Source: Porites lobata
Taxonomy: Eukaryota; Cnidaria; Anthozoa; Scleractinia; Poritidae
Assembly (NCBI GenBank): GCA_942486035.1
Contig: CALNXK010000040.1
Location: 782,501-846,500 of the forward strand
Direction: 5' to 3'
Length of the DNA: 64,000 nucleotides
Below, piece after piece: positions 53,278 through 63,601 of the stretch. The notes under the pieces are model-generated. The model was given only the letters and a program-made list of their open reading frames with translations, was not told the DNA's origin and did not search any database. A program made the translations under genes and the position numbers. The first letter of the stretch is position 1. Each line of letters begins with the position of its first letter.

Positions 53278-54074
53278 AAATATGACATCATCATGACCAA
53301 GTAGGGACATGATATCACCATTATATTTATAGATTATGATCTCAACATTTTTTGATGACGTCAACCCCTAGGGTATTCTGACGTCACTTGCTCCTTGCCA
53401 GCTTAAAATAAACTATGAGATCATCCTATCTTAATGGAATGCATGACGTCATCGGCATTAATTTAAACTATGACATCATCCTATCTTAATGAGATGCATG
53501 ACGTCATCTGCGTTAATGTATTCCCCCGCAAGTTAATGAAATTCCCCCGCAAAGAAAAGGAGTAACCGGTTCCGTATCCACTACTAGCGCTAAAAACCGG
53601 ATATATAAACAAAACACATACACACATACACAAAGTGGAGCTGAAAACTCTTTATTTCAATTTTGACTCACCATTACAAAAGCGTTTTCTCCGTTCTATC
53701 TTGAGGAAACGACTAGCGATTGAAGTCTCAGCGCTTGATGAGCTTATGGTCTTGTCATTTCACACGCCGTTAGTCAGTCAATTACGAGAGTTCACGAGCC
53801 AAAAGTTGAATAGAAATTAGTAGTTCATCTCTACAGCTAGACCCAAGGGAGCACCTTGACGTATTATTATATAAACAATTTTAAATAACTTAACCAAGGA
53901 TCAATTAAAACACGCGACTAATAATTGCTAGCAACAAAACCACAAGAGAGATACCGTTTTGAAAACTTTATTAAAAACCAATAACAAAAAGAGTCAAATA
54001 CACAGCGATTTGAAAGGCAACGGAATGAGAATTAATCTTCTGACTGACTATTACAAATCCATTTTTTCCCGTTT

Positions 54075-54517
54075 CTATTTCGAGGAATAATAAATAATCC
54101 TTCCGAGTCTACACAACTTTCCTATGGCCTCTAAGCGAAAAGTTCGACTTTCTTTATTTCTTGTTCTTTGTCTTGTTCTTTGTAGTCGGTCTTTTAGCTT
54201 TTGCTTTAAAACAGGCTTCATATTTCCGTGATCTTGACAGTTCGTACACATTTCTCGTGTCTGTACTGGACTGCGATAGTGATTTTTTTCCGGAATTATT
54301 CGCTTCACTTTCGCAAACGACGACTTTAACTTTAGGTTGCAGTTTCGCCTTGTGTAAATACTGTCTTCGCTGTTTGTGGTGTAACTAATGAACATCTGCG
54401 AGATATATGGTTAGCTAATTCGACAGGGTACTCAGCCCCGCACGATGAAATCGGACAGTTTCTGCAAACTCTCTTGTAAACCATGTCGACAGTTCGACGA
54501 CTGAACACAAATGACAT
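54075..54517 (-). pseudogene. Outer-arm zinc-finger gene, left copy, frameshifted
   Basis: ATG at 54517 begins the same protein as 57770 (MSFVFSRRTVDMVYKRVCRN), with a TATA box about 25 bases upstream (54538-54545). A frameshift near residue 38 diverts the first frame; the rest of the protein continues in a second frame to 54075. The Cys/His N-terminus (CRNCPISSCG, then ANH) looks like a zinc finger; the C-terminus is basic (KLKDRLQRTRQRTRNKESR). Unknown function. Confidence 0.6.
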
Positions 54518-54840
54518 CTTTTTCGCAAATAGTCAGGTTATATAGAGTGTCAGAAAGGCCAAATCCAGGCCAAAAGGAGACAAAAGGAAAATGTCTAGTC
54601 ATGTGTCTTTATTTTTCTCAGACACACTAGTGGGTGTCGCGCGTCGCTAGTCATGCAACTGCTCTCAACATTGGAATCATCATCTTTATTCAGTGTAATC
54701 ACAAATAACAGTGGCTAATTAAAAAAGTTTTGATCGTGAATTAGTAATTGGTATTTCAAATTTCAGATTTTTATATTTACTGTATCAGTTTACTATTATT
54801 AATATTATGATCAAGTAGCAAAAACCAACTGATAAGAGGA

Positions 54841-55006
54841 ATGCAAAGAACAATGCAAAAGCTGTGAAGAATGCTATAAAAGTCTTGAACAACAGCAACC
54901 CCATCCAGGTTAGAAAAAAAGATGGTCAAGAAACGGTTCACCGATGGCAGCCTCTCGATTTTTACGCGATTTGGTCATGATGTTAAGAGAGAAAGAGGAG
55001 GTACTT
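54841..55006. other. Outer Polinton core, short unassigned stretch
   Basis: An open run reads NAKAVKNAIKVLNNSNPIQV and continues to WQPLDFYAIWS before a stop. It could be the remains of a Polinton gene. Not recognised. Confidence 0.25.
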
Positions 55007-56690
55007 TATTTATTTATTTATTTATTTATTTAGCTTCGCCTAACTAGAATACAATCTTTATACATGAATACATAAAATTTTTTAGGCAGGAAGACCACTA
55101 CAGCCTAACCAATTACAGTGGATCCCTCGTTAATTAAAACACAAAACAAAGCAATCGTTGAAAAAAAAAAAAGAATAGCTAGAGCTACTGATATATAAAC
55201 AAGAAAATCAAAAGGAATCAAAACAGAAGTTCAAGTTGCTAGGAGTAACACGTCGGCGGGCACAGGAGAGTCCTCGCTATGTTGCACCTGGGACAGATTG
55301 TTCTCCAGGTTCTGATGTCGTCAACGTCGTACAGGTCCAGCGCCGTATTGTAATATTGAAGTATGCTTTAATGGGGCTAGAGAGATGTGACTTGTGCGTA
55401 ACTCAGCGGGCAGAACATTCCATGTGCGGCACGCCCGTATGAAAAATGGGCGTTGATAAGTAACAGTTCTACTACGCTTAAGGATTTAAGCATTGCAACT
55501 CGATGACCTGGTAGATCTCGTTGATTGTCTAGTTGCAGGCAGAGCTTTACTATCTATGAAAACTAAGTTATTAACAGCTTTATAGCTCGGCGCACAAAGC
55601 CAGGGAGTTTGTTGGCTTTCGCACACTGTTCAGGCACTTGTTTGCCCGAGGTAAGATTGCTTGACACCCACACACCAAGGTCTTTCTCTGTATCCCAAGA
55701 TTCCAAAGGCGTTTCGTTGATATTATAGGTAGGCAGTACAGGTGATTTTTTGCGGGTGATACACTGGTATTTACACTTGGACTGATTAAATATGAGCCCA
55801 GATAATTCGGACCAACAGACAAGAACGTTAAGATCTGATTGCAAGGCATTACAGTCTGTGATGGAATCGATGCTCTTGAAAATCTTGGTATCATCGGCAT
55901 AACAGGCAACTCTCGATGTCCTAACAGTGTTTGGTAGATCATCCACAAACAACATAAACATTATCGTCCCTAGCAGGGATCCTTGTGGTACCCCGGATGT
56001 AACCGGCGATTCTCGAGAAGTGGCTCTTAGAACTGTAACCTGTTGCTTGCGTCCCTGTAAGTATGAACGGAACCAGTCGTGAAGTTTGCCAGTAATGCCG
56101 TATTGGTGCAACCTTCCAAGTAACTTGGGGTGATCTACTTTGTCGAATGCCTTACTCATGTCAAGATATATAATGTCTATTTGTTTGCCGGCGTCGATTT
56201 GACCGCCAATACAATGTAAGACACTGGTGAGCTGAGTCACACAAGATCTACCAGCTAAAAACCCATGCTGTTCGGGACTGATGAGGTGGGATGTATGATC
56301 TCGTAGACCCGCCAGAACGCAGCGCTCGAGAACTTTGGAGATGACAGGGAGAAGGGAAATAGGGCAGTAATTCTCCACAAGGTCTCTCTTTCCTTTCTTG
56401 AAAATGGGTACAATATTCGCGAGTTTCCAGTCTCCCGGAAAAATGACGAGCCGGAAGGATTTGTTGAATGACCTGTTCAGGGACGGTGAGATCTGGTCAG
56501 CGGTTTCCTTCATGCAGCAGCCGCACGGGAATTCCATCGGATCCAGTTGCTTTGTTTATATCAAGCTGTTTGAAGGATGTCAAAACCATTTCCTCCGGGA
56601 TCTCCAGTACTGGAAAAAACGCAACGTCAACTGCGTCAGAAGGAAAAGGAGTGTGACGAATAAAGAGATCAATATTTAGCCCTTCGCCTG
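55007..56690 (-). mobile_element. CR1/jockey-like LINE in the outer Polinton core
   Basis: Minus-strand element ending in an (AAAT)n tail at 55007-55033. The coding part runs back to about 56690. The 5' boundary is uncertain and may extend towards 56900. A different family from the LINE at 48.7-50.6 kb, judged by tail and RT sequence. Confidence 0.75.
55320..56690 (-). pseudogene. LINE reverse transcriptase, frameshifted
   Basis: The main open part is 56537-55563 with FKKGKRDLVENYCPISLLP, YLDMSKAFDKVDH, TSGVPQGSLLGTIMFMLFVD and the catalytic CYADDTKIF. The block before it (INKATGSDGIPVRLLHE) is in another frame near 56560-56680. The C-terminal CRTWNVLPAELRTSHISLA is in a third frame to about 55320. 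At least two frameshifts. Confidence 0.8.
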
Positions 56691-56972
56691 GACAACGATA
56701 GCGTTCGTTATATAATGCTCTGTCAAGATTGACGTCGTTACTTAGACAGCAAGAGACAAGGAGATACCGTGGAAGGGTACAGTTGTCCCAGCTGTATTGG
56801 TGTGATGCGGCTGTCTAGAAACTTATTTCCCAAACATACCTAGATTGACGAGAAAGTAAAACGAAACTTGGCCCGATTGGCAAGTGTGGGTCGATGTGGG
56901 GTCGATGTAAGATCGATTATTATTTACGAAGGAGAACCTTTAGCCAAACCCTGCCTTCACCAAATGAGTTTC

Positions 56973-56980
56973 TATAAAAG
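56973..56980 (+). promoter_or_regulatory. TATA box of an outer-element gene
   Basis: TATAAAAG 60 bases upstream of the ATG at 57040. Confidence 0.5.
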
Positions 56981-57039
56981 AGACGCATTGCTTTCTGAAG
57001 TTTAGTTTCCGATCAGAACGCGTGCGGTTCAAACCAAAA

Positions 57040-57468
57040 ATGATAAGCACAGGCTATACGTTATTCCTTCAACAAGGAGCTGGAAAATATGAAGACATAA
57101 TATAAAATGTGGCCCGCGTGAAAGCCGAGAACGCTCTTCTTCCTGTTTACAGAAAAGAGCTAAGAAAAGTACTCTTAGAGAATCTACAGTAGATGCGCGC
57201 AATGAAAAAAGATCCCACCTTCAAAAAGGTTAAGGAAACTCAAAAAGAGCTAAGAGATACAGAAGGATTCGATTGGTTGAAATCGACAGAACTAGCGATC
57301 GATAAGCGAAAATTCTTATTCAATCGACTGTATCAAAAGCAGCCCATTCCACAAGATGAAGACTATTCCAACTATGAATGTTATAGAATTATTTTTCCTG
57401 GATTTTTGTATTGTTGTGTTTCAATAAAAACTGTAAACAACCAAACTTTAAGAGTGTTTTATTGCTGA
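57040..57468 (+). pseudogene. Unrecognised outer-Polinton gene with two in-frame stops
   Basis: ATG at 57040 opens MISTGYTLFLQQGAGKYEDI. A TAA at 57103-57105 and a TAG at 57190-57192 interrupt one continuous frame that then reads MRAMKKDPTFKKVKETQKEL and on to about 57400; the frame finally closes at 57468, past an AATAAA at about 57423. The rest is charged and helix-prone (WLKSTELAIDKRKFLFNRLY). No family recognised. It is the only non-LINE gene left in the outer core. Confidence 0.45.
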
Positions 57469-57742
57469 CTTGATCATAATATCAGTAATAGTAAACTGAT
57501 ACAATAAATAAAAAATGTGAAATTTGAAATTTGAAATACCAATTACTAATTCACGATCAAAACTTTTTTAATTAGGCACTGTTATTTGTGATTACACTGA
57601 ATAAAGGTAATGAATCCAATGTTTAGGGCAGTTGCGTGACTAGCGACGCGCGACACCTACGCGTGTGTCTGAGAAAAATAAAGACACATGACTAGAAATG
57701 GTCCTTTTGTCTCCTTTTGTCCCTTTGGCCTTTCTGACACTC

Positions 57743-57749
57743 TATATAA
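57743..57749 (+). promoter_or_regulatory. TATA box of the outer-arm zinc-finger gene
   Basis: TATATAA 20 bases upstream of the ATG at 57770; mirrored in the left arm. Confidence 0.5.
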
Positions 57750-57769
57750 CCTGACTATTTGCGAAAAAG

Positions 57770-59165
57770 ATGTCATTTGTGTTCAGTCGTCAAACTGTCA
57801 ACATGGTTTGCAAGAGAGTTTGCAGAAACTGTCCGATTTCATCGTGTGGGGCAAAGTACCTTGTCGAATTAGCTAACCATAACGCGGATGTTCATCAGTT
57901 AGACCACAAAGAGCGAAGACAGTATTTACAAGAGGCGAAACTGCAACCTAAAGTTAAAGTCTTCTTTTACGAAAGTGAAGCGAATAATTCCGGAAAAAAT
58001 CACTATCGCAATCCAGTACAGACACAAGAAACGGTGTACGAACTGTCAAGATCACGGAGAAATGAAGCCTGTTTTAACCCTATTCAGACTGGGCTTTTTT
58101 GGTCAATCTGTGACTGGGGGGGGGGGCTCCTCGGACCCCCCCTCTGTATCTCTGGAACCAATAATGCTAGGGTCATGAAATTTGCACACAATGATCATCT
58201 CCGTACAAAGAAGCCCCACACCCAGTTTTGACTTGCCACGCCCAATGATGACGTCACAGTGACGTCATATTCCGATTTTTCAATGTTTCTTATTATTTTT
58301 CCACTTAGATACGTAAAATATCGATAACATTGGTAAAGTCATCTCTTTGTTATCCTTTCTTATGAACTAGTAACAAGGAAACACTTGTACAGCGAGAAAA
58401 AGCAATAGGAAGCAATAAAATTTAAAATTTGAAATGTTTGTCCGCCATCTTGGATCCGCCATCTTGGATCCGCCATCTTGGATTTCCGTTTTTTTTGTTA
58501 AAATTATAATTTAAAGCAACTTTCAAAGGGGAAAAAGCTCAGAATGTATAAAAGAAGTATCAAACTAATGTTTATTACCCAAACAAATGACTTTGGAAGT
58601 GTTATTTGGAAAATAGAGCAGCATATTTGTCAAAGCAAAAAAGTGACAAATTTTACCCCACCCCTCCCCCCCAAATATTCGATGTTGAAACATTTTGATG
58701 TAATTCAAAAACTAGTCCCAAGCAAAGACCATTTTAACAACAAAAAGCACTATAAGTGTAAAAACGCGATCTTAAAACCAAAAAATCACCATTTTTTAAA
58801 TTTTCCAAAACCTATGTGTCAGAAACTGGTTGCCATGGCAACATGATTAATCACATGGACATGGTAATTATACCAAAATGTTCCTAGATAAATTTTAGGA
58901 AAAGTCAGAAAATTTGAACGTCATAGCTCTTTCGGTGTAGGAGTTATCACGATTTTGCCGGAGGGGGGGGTTCGAAAAGCCCCCCCCCCAGTCTGAATAG
59001 GGTTAAAGCAAAAGCTAAAAGACCGACTACAAAGAACAAGACAGAGCACAAGAAACAAAGAAAGTCGATTTTTTGGCTTAGAGCCCATAGAAAAGTTGTG
59101 TAGACTCGGAAGGATTATTTATTACTCCTCGAAATAGAACCGGGAAAAAACGGATTTGTAATAGT
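57770..59165 (+). pseudogene. Outer-arm zinc-finger gene, right copy, split by a TTAA element
   Basis: ATG 57770. Residues 16-60 contain CKRVCRNCPISSCGAKY then ANHNADVH, a Cys2-Cys-His-His pattern that could form one zinc finger. The following part is Lys/Glu-rich. At 58077 a 925-bp element interrupts the frame; the basic C-terminus resumes at 59007 (AKAKRPTTKN). The frame around 57960 also differs from the left copy, suggesting an additional shift. Both arm copies are therefore broken, in different ways. Confidence 0.6.
58078..59002. mobile_element. piggyBac-like non-autonomous element (TTAA target)
   Basis: 925 bp with ends CCCTATTCAGACTGGG and CCCAGTCTGAATAGGG, a perfect 16-bp inverted repeat, flanked by TTAA at 58074-58077 and 59003-59006. 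The other arm shows the empty TTAA site near 54200. CCC ends with TTAA fit piggyBac. Contains three tandem copies of tccgccatcttgga (58441-58485) and two TGACGTCA octamers near 58245-58265. No transposase. Confidence 0.8.
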
Positions 59166-60315
59166 CAGTCAAAAGATTAATTTTCATTCCTTTTCCTTTC
59201 AAATCGCTGTGTATTTGACTCTTTTTGTTATTGGTTTTTAATAAAGTTTTTAAAACGGTATCTCTTCTGTGGTTTTATTGCTAGCAATTATTAGTCGCGT
59301 GTTTTAATTGATCCTTGGTTAAGTTATTTAAAATTAATTGTTTATGTAATAATACGTCAAGGTGCTCCCTTGGGTCTAGCTGTAGAGACGAACTACTAAT
59401 TTGTATTCAACTTTGGGCTTGTGAACTCGCATAATTGACTGACTAACGGCGTGTGAATTGACAAGACCATAAGCTCATCAAGCGCTGAGACTTCAATAGT
59501 TAGTCGTTTCCCCGAGATAGAACGGAGAAAACCCTTTTGTAACGGTGAGTCAAAATTGAAATAGAGAGTTCTGAGCTCCACTTTGTGTATGTGTGTATGT
59601 GTTTTGTTTATGTATCCCATTTTTAACGCTAAACACGTTCCACTCATTAGGAAGAAGAATGGAGTTTATTTAAGAACCAAAAAAGTTAAGGTTTTCTTTA
59701 GAACCACTTGTGGTTTTCTTTAGAATTTTTATACCCTGTTCAATACTTTCTACAGAGTCAAGTAAACAAAGATTGACATTTTTGCTTGACAGGCAGTTTT
59801 TTGCTTCGATGCGCTGCGACCTCGTTTTCATGTTTTGCCTGAAAAATTAGTGCCATTTTGTATTCGCCTAACCTCCTTTTTCCTTCTTTTGAAGTAAAGA
59901 TTTTTCAGTTGACCTCTGTGCCTTGGTTTTCTTTGTAATCGATTTTTAGCGAAAATAATTTAATGATTAAAGATTTTTCATCTGGTATAATCTGCAAAGA
60001 TAACACGTTCAAAATTTGCCCGCTTTTATTTTAAACACATAACAGTTTCTACAATATCCAATCAGAGGACTATAGCAAATAGCTGATTATATAAAAAATC
60101 ACTTTTCTATTTATAGAATATTATCTCAACATTTTTTTTATGACTTCACCTCCTTGGTATTGTGACGTCACTTGCTCCTTGCCAGCTAAAAAAACTATGA
60201 CATCATCCTATCTTAATGCAATGCATGACGTCATCGGCATTAATTTATGCCACTGAAAAAGTTAATTAAATCCACAAAAAACGGAGTAAAACATCTCTCC
60301 TATACTACTGACCTG

Positions 60316-61190
60316 GGTATTGACGAGTATTTTAAAATCTTTTTAATTTACCTCTTACTTCTGAATTTTTCAGGTCTAAGTCTTGTTGTAAGTGCCATTT
60401 TTAGCCTGACGCCTTCTTTCAGTTCGGTAACCCCAGCCCTCACCCTGGATCGATATGCTTTTTATGGTCCTGTGCAATATGAACTTGCAATAATGGTGAG
60501 AATGTCCATGAATTTAACATTAATTCACTGTGCATTTCCTCTACTTGTAGCAGACGTTATACGGTCAAAAGTTTCAATATTCTTAAGAGTGGTTGTCAGA
60601 GAAAACCGGGCAAAATGTTAAAAATGTCAACGGAAGGGGGTCAACAGAATAAGCTTATACTAACATCATAGATAGGTTAGGTGGAGTAATGGACAAATAT
60701 AATAAACATAGGTTCTTTACTGCTCTTGTATTAGAGATACGAGCATCACTTTATTTGACCCCTTCGGACGCCATTTTTGTAAGAAATTTTGACCATTTTC
60801 TGAAGCTCACAAAGTCCTCAAAATTAAACGAGCGAAGTTCATTTTTTGTATGCGATACGACACAACACAGGACTATCTTCGAAAACCATAAACATTATTA
60901 AGTAGCTACGGGCAAGACTAAAACTTTCTTATTTTACCTGACCTAAACACGGTGTCTGCAAGCGAATCAAAAATTGGTCGTTTTTGAATTGATCTGTAGC
61001 GCACAACTAAAAGGATAATAAAACTCTGACAGCCAAATTGCAGTCTACAATTATCCTTGTTACCAAAACACTAATAATGATTTTGGCTCGTTGGAAAAGG
61101 AAGAAATTAGAAAACTCACATTTGTTATAGGTACCAACCTTTTTCTTGAAAATAGGCCGATCCCTTCTGGTTTGTTTTGAGCCCTCTTCA
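60316..61190. other. Right flank of the outer Polinton
   Basis: Starts with the continuation of the target site (ggtattg). An open frame starting in the arm (60247-60621) runs into this flank with hydrophobic residues, but it has no family resemblance and crosses the element boundary, so I do not call it a gene. Confidence 0.35.
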
Positions 61191-62430
61191 TGATTTTTGT
61201 TCCCTATTTCGCTGTCAGCTGTGGGCAGCAGGTAGAGGAAATATCAAAAAGTTCGAAATATTGTCACTGTAACATCTTAGAACGGCAAAAAGTGCTAAAC
61301 CATGGGATAAAACTAGAAAATAACAAAGCGACGCCATCTTGAAAGTTCAGTACTCGGGAGGGACTGGCACTGGTAGTTGACAAGATGACGAATAATAAGG
61401 TAAAAGACAGAAACAAACGACTCAGTAAATAAATGCACACTTCTTATACAAATCACAAACAAACCCTTATCAGCTACTTGCTCCAATAATACTTCTCTGT
61501 TTACTACATTTGGTTCGTTCACTTCTGGGTTGTCATTAATGTTTTTTGCGGAGTGAATGGAGTGGAGAATATAACGTGCTATTAACCTGGGACTTCTCTT
61601 TCCGTTTCGGAGGCGAAAAAGAAAAATAAGAACTCCTGATCGCAGGTTAATGGCTGACTAACTCGACATACCTCATCCGCTCTTCATTTTAAGTTATCCC
61701 GTTAATGTGGATGACATTCACCTTATGGCTTACTGGGAATCAATTTACCTCGTTTCATAGCTTGCGCAGGATTCCTTTTTCAGGTCTGTAGGTTTTGGGG
61801 TCTGGTTTGTGGGACTTATAAGGTATTCAAAATTCGCGCCAAAATTGTTCTAAAAATAGACTGGTTATTAAAAACGCCGTGACACGACTACATAGAAGCT
61901 GCTCGCTCCGGGTTATGTAACTCGAATTACTTCATCCGCTCTTCATTTTGAGTTATCCCGTGATTGTTGATAACATTTACCCTAAGGCTTACTGGGAATC
62001 AATTCACCTCCTGATGATTTTTCTTCCCTATTTCGCTATGGTCAGCAAGTTAATTCCACAAAACTCGAAATACTGCCATTGCTGCTTTTTAAAACGGTAA
62101 AAAGTGCTGAACAATTGGATACAATTAGAATATAATAAAGGGACGCCATCTTAGAAATCCAGTACTCGGAAGGGACAGGTACGAGTACTTGCCCTGTCTC
62201 CAAACGGAAACTAGATGGTCTCATTTGGAGACGAGACAAACTATGCAAATACAGATCATGAGGTACATACAAACAAAGCAACAAACAGTTATTACCTACG
62301 TGCTTCACTCTTTGATTTCTGTCAATTACTCTTGGTAGTTAAATTTAAGGGGGATGGTGACGGGTGATTAACTTGTTGATTAACTTATTCGCTCTTTCAC
62401 TTCATTTTGAGTTATCCTGTAAAACTCATA
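61191..62430. repeat. Diverged tandem repeats
   Basis: The phrase gatttttgttccctatttcgct recurs at 61192 and 62018, aaaaagtgctaaac/gaac and gcgacgccatctt/gggacgccatctt follow in both, and catccgctcttcatttt with ttatcccg recurs at 61676 and 61931 and, weakly, 62385. Non-coding duplication with a period of about 0.8 kb. Confidence 0.6.
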
Positions 62431-62729
62431 ACATTTCTTTCGTTCAACTCTTTGGTCTTTGATTTACTTTTAGGATTAGAGGTATTGACGTTTTCATTAT
62501 ATTCGTCTATTGTTGCGTCATTCTCCGATCACCGTCGACGTCTGAACATCCACTCGTCTCCCATTCCTTTCAAGCACGGGCTCCGTAATAAATGATGTTG
62601 CTGGTGACCCTTTTTCTTCTACCTTAGATGAAACGGCAGGGGCATTCCTTATAATAGGCTACAGTATGCAGGAAGTCTCCGCCCGAGAGGCTACGTCTTT
62701 CAGGCATCAGGAATAATATGGGGTGCCTT

Positions 62730-62910
62730 CCATTATAACAAAATTTTCGGAAATTTTCGTCGAGAAATAAATGGGACGCTTTAGTCTACTTCGAAATCTT
62801 CCGGACAAAATGGTCCACCTCCAGAGGTGGTCCTCTTGGACGGTTGCTCCGGTCCGACCGAAACTTGCCGTTCCATTTCCAAAAATTTTCGTTTTCAGTC
62901 CTACCTTGCT
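62730..62910. repeat. Degenerate foldback
   Basis: Centred on tccacctccagaggtgg (62815-62831), with outer parts such as aaaattttcggaaat and ccaaaaattttcg facing each other. Arms are imperfect. Non-coding. Confidence 0.4.
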
Positions 62911-63112
62911 AAGCAGCAATCAAAATGTCGGTCGAAACACAAGTGGATCGTTTCGATGCGATTGAAAACGTTTCAGTAGAACAATGTCGCTCCATTTTGT
63001 CTTGATCATTCCACTTTTCATGAGGGTTTAGTTTGGCAAATGGAAAGCGCTAATAGCCTACGCTGCAGCCGGCCCACCTAAGCATAGCCTGGACCATTGA
63101 TATAGCCCGTCT

Positions 63113-63330
63113 AGCCTGCGAATAGCCCACGATCGATATATTAAAATTCTAACATGACTCCGAGGCTTTCTGGTCATTTTTCTATATTTGGTATGGTTTT
63201 CTTTGCGCTTGAGTCTCTTCTGGGAATTACGAGACAATGAAGTCGTGAAAATTTGCAACTTTGACCCTAAAGGCTCGGAGTCATGTTAGAATTTTAAAAT
63301 ATCGAACATGGGCTATTAGTGCGCAAAAGC
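63113..63330. mobile_element. MITE with about 45-bp inverted arms
   Basis: The left arm (cgaatagcccacgatcgat, then aaattctaacatgactccgag) pairs with the right arm (ctcggagtcatgttagaatt, then atcgaacatgggctattag). Target duplication not clear. Non-coding. Confidence 0.65.
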
Positions 63331-63464
63331 TATTGTGCACTAATTCGCAGACCCTAATTACAGCGGTTTCTTATTTTCTAATCAACCAATCGAAATTATA
63401 GACCTTAAAGCTACTAAAAAACTGTAAAACCGGTTAAACCAACTAAAAATAACACACGACCTTA

Positions 63465-63601
63465 TCTTAATGAGATTCCTGCGCATTTTATGCATGAGAT
63501 AAAGACTAAAAGTTATGACGCCATCGGTGTTAATGTATTCCCCCACAAGTTAATGAGATTCCCCCGCAAAAAAAGGAGTAACCAGTCCCTACTATACTAC
63601 T
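63465..63601. mobile_element. Solitary Polinton terminus
   Basis: About 137 bp match the inner Polinton's right end: cttatcttaatgagat, atgcatga, ttaatgtattcccccacaag, cccccgcaaaaaaaggagta, closing with ctatactact as in the complete elements. The flank begins gagctc. The rest of the element is absent. Confidence 0.75.

Larger units (their letters stand above)
45235..53585. mobile_element. Inner Polinton/Maverick element, nested in the outer one
   Basis: 8351 bp with target duplication AGCGCT (45229-45234 and 53586-53591). Ends read AGTAGTGGATAAGG and, on the minus strand, AGTAGTGGATACGG. Inverted arms run to about 46825 on the left and start about 51665 on the right (1.6 kb each after removing a SINE). 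Arm differences are few: roughly a dozen in the 456-nt gene shared by both arms. The core holds a decayed zinc-binding gene, a small core-protein-like gene, a broken packaging-ATPase gene and a 164-residue gene. Integrase and polymerase genes are absent, so it is an internally deleted element. Confidence 0.85.
44507..60309. mobile_element. Outer Polinton/Maverick element
   Basis: 15,803 bp with 6-bp target duplication GACCTG (44501-44506 and 60310-60315). Termini start AGTAGTGTAGG and AGTAGTATAGG (right end read on the minus strand), matching the Polinton habit of AG-starting ends and 6-bp duplications. Inverted arms are about 1.9 kb once later insertions are removed: 44507-45234 plus 53592 to about 54840 on the left, about 57475-60309 on the right. 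The element was interrupted at AGCGCT by a second Polinton (45235-53585). Its own core (about 54840-57475) is nearly all LINE plus one short broken gene. No integrase, DNA polymerase, protease or capsid gene was seen, so it depended on relatives for movement. Confidence 0.85.

Noticed and set aside
60247..60621. Hydrophobic 124-residue ORF
   Set aside because: It begins inside the Polinton arm and continues into host flank, so it cannot be an old gene; no family resemblance.
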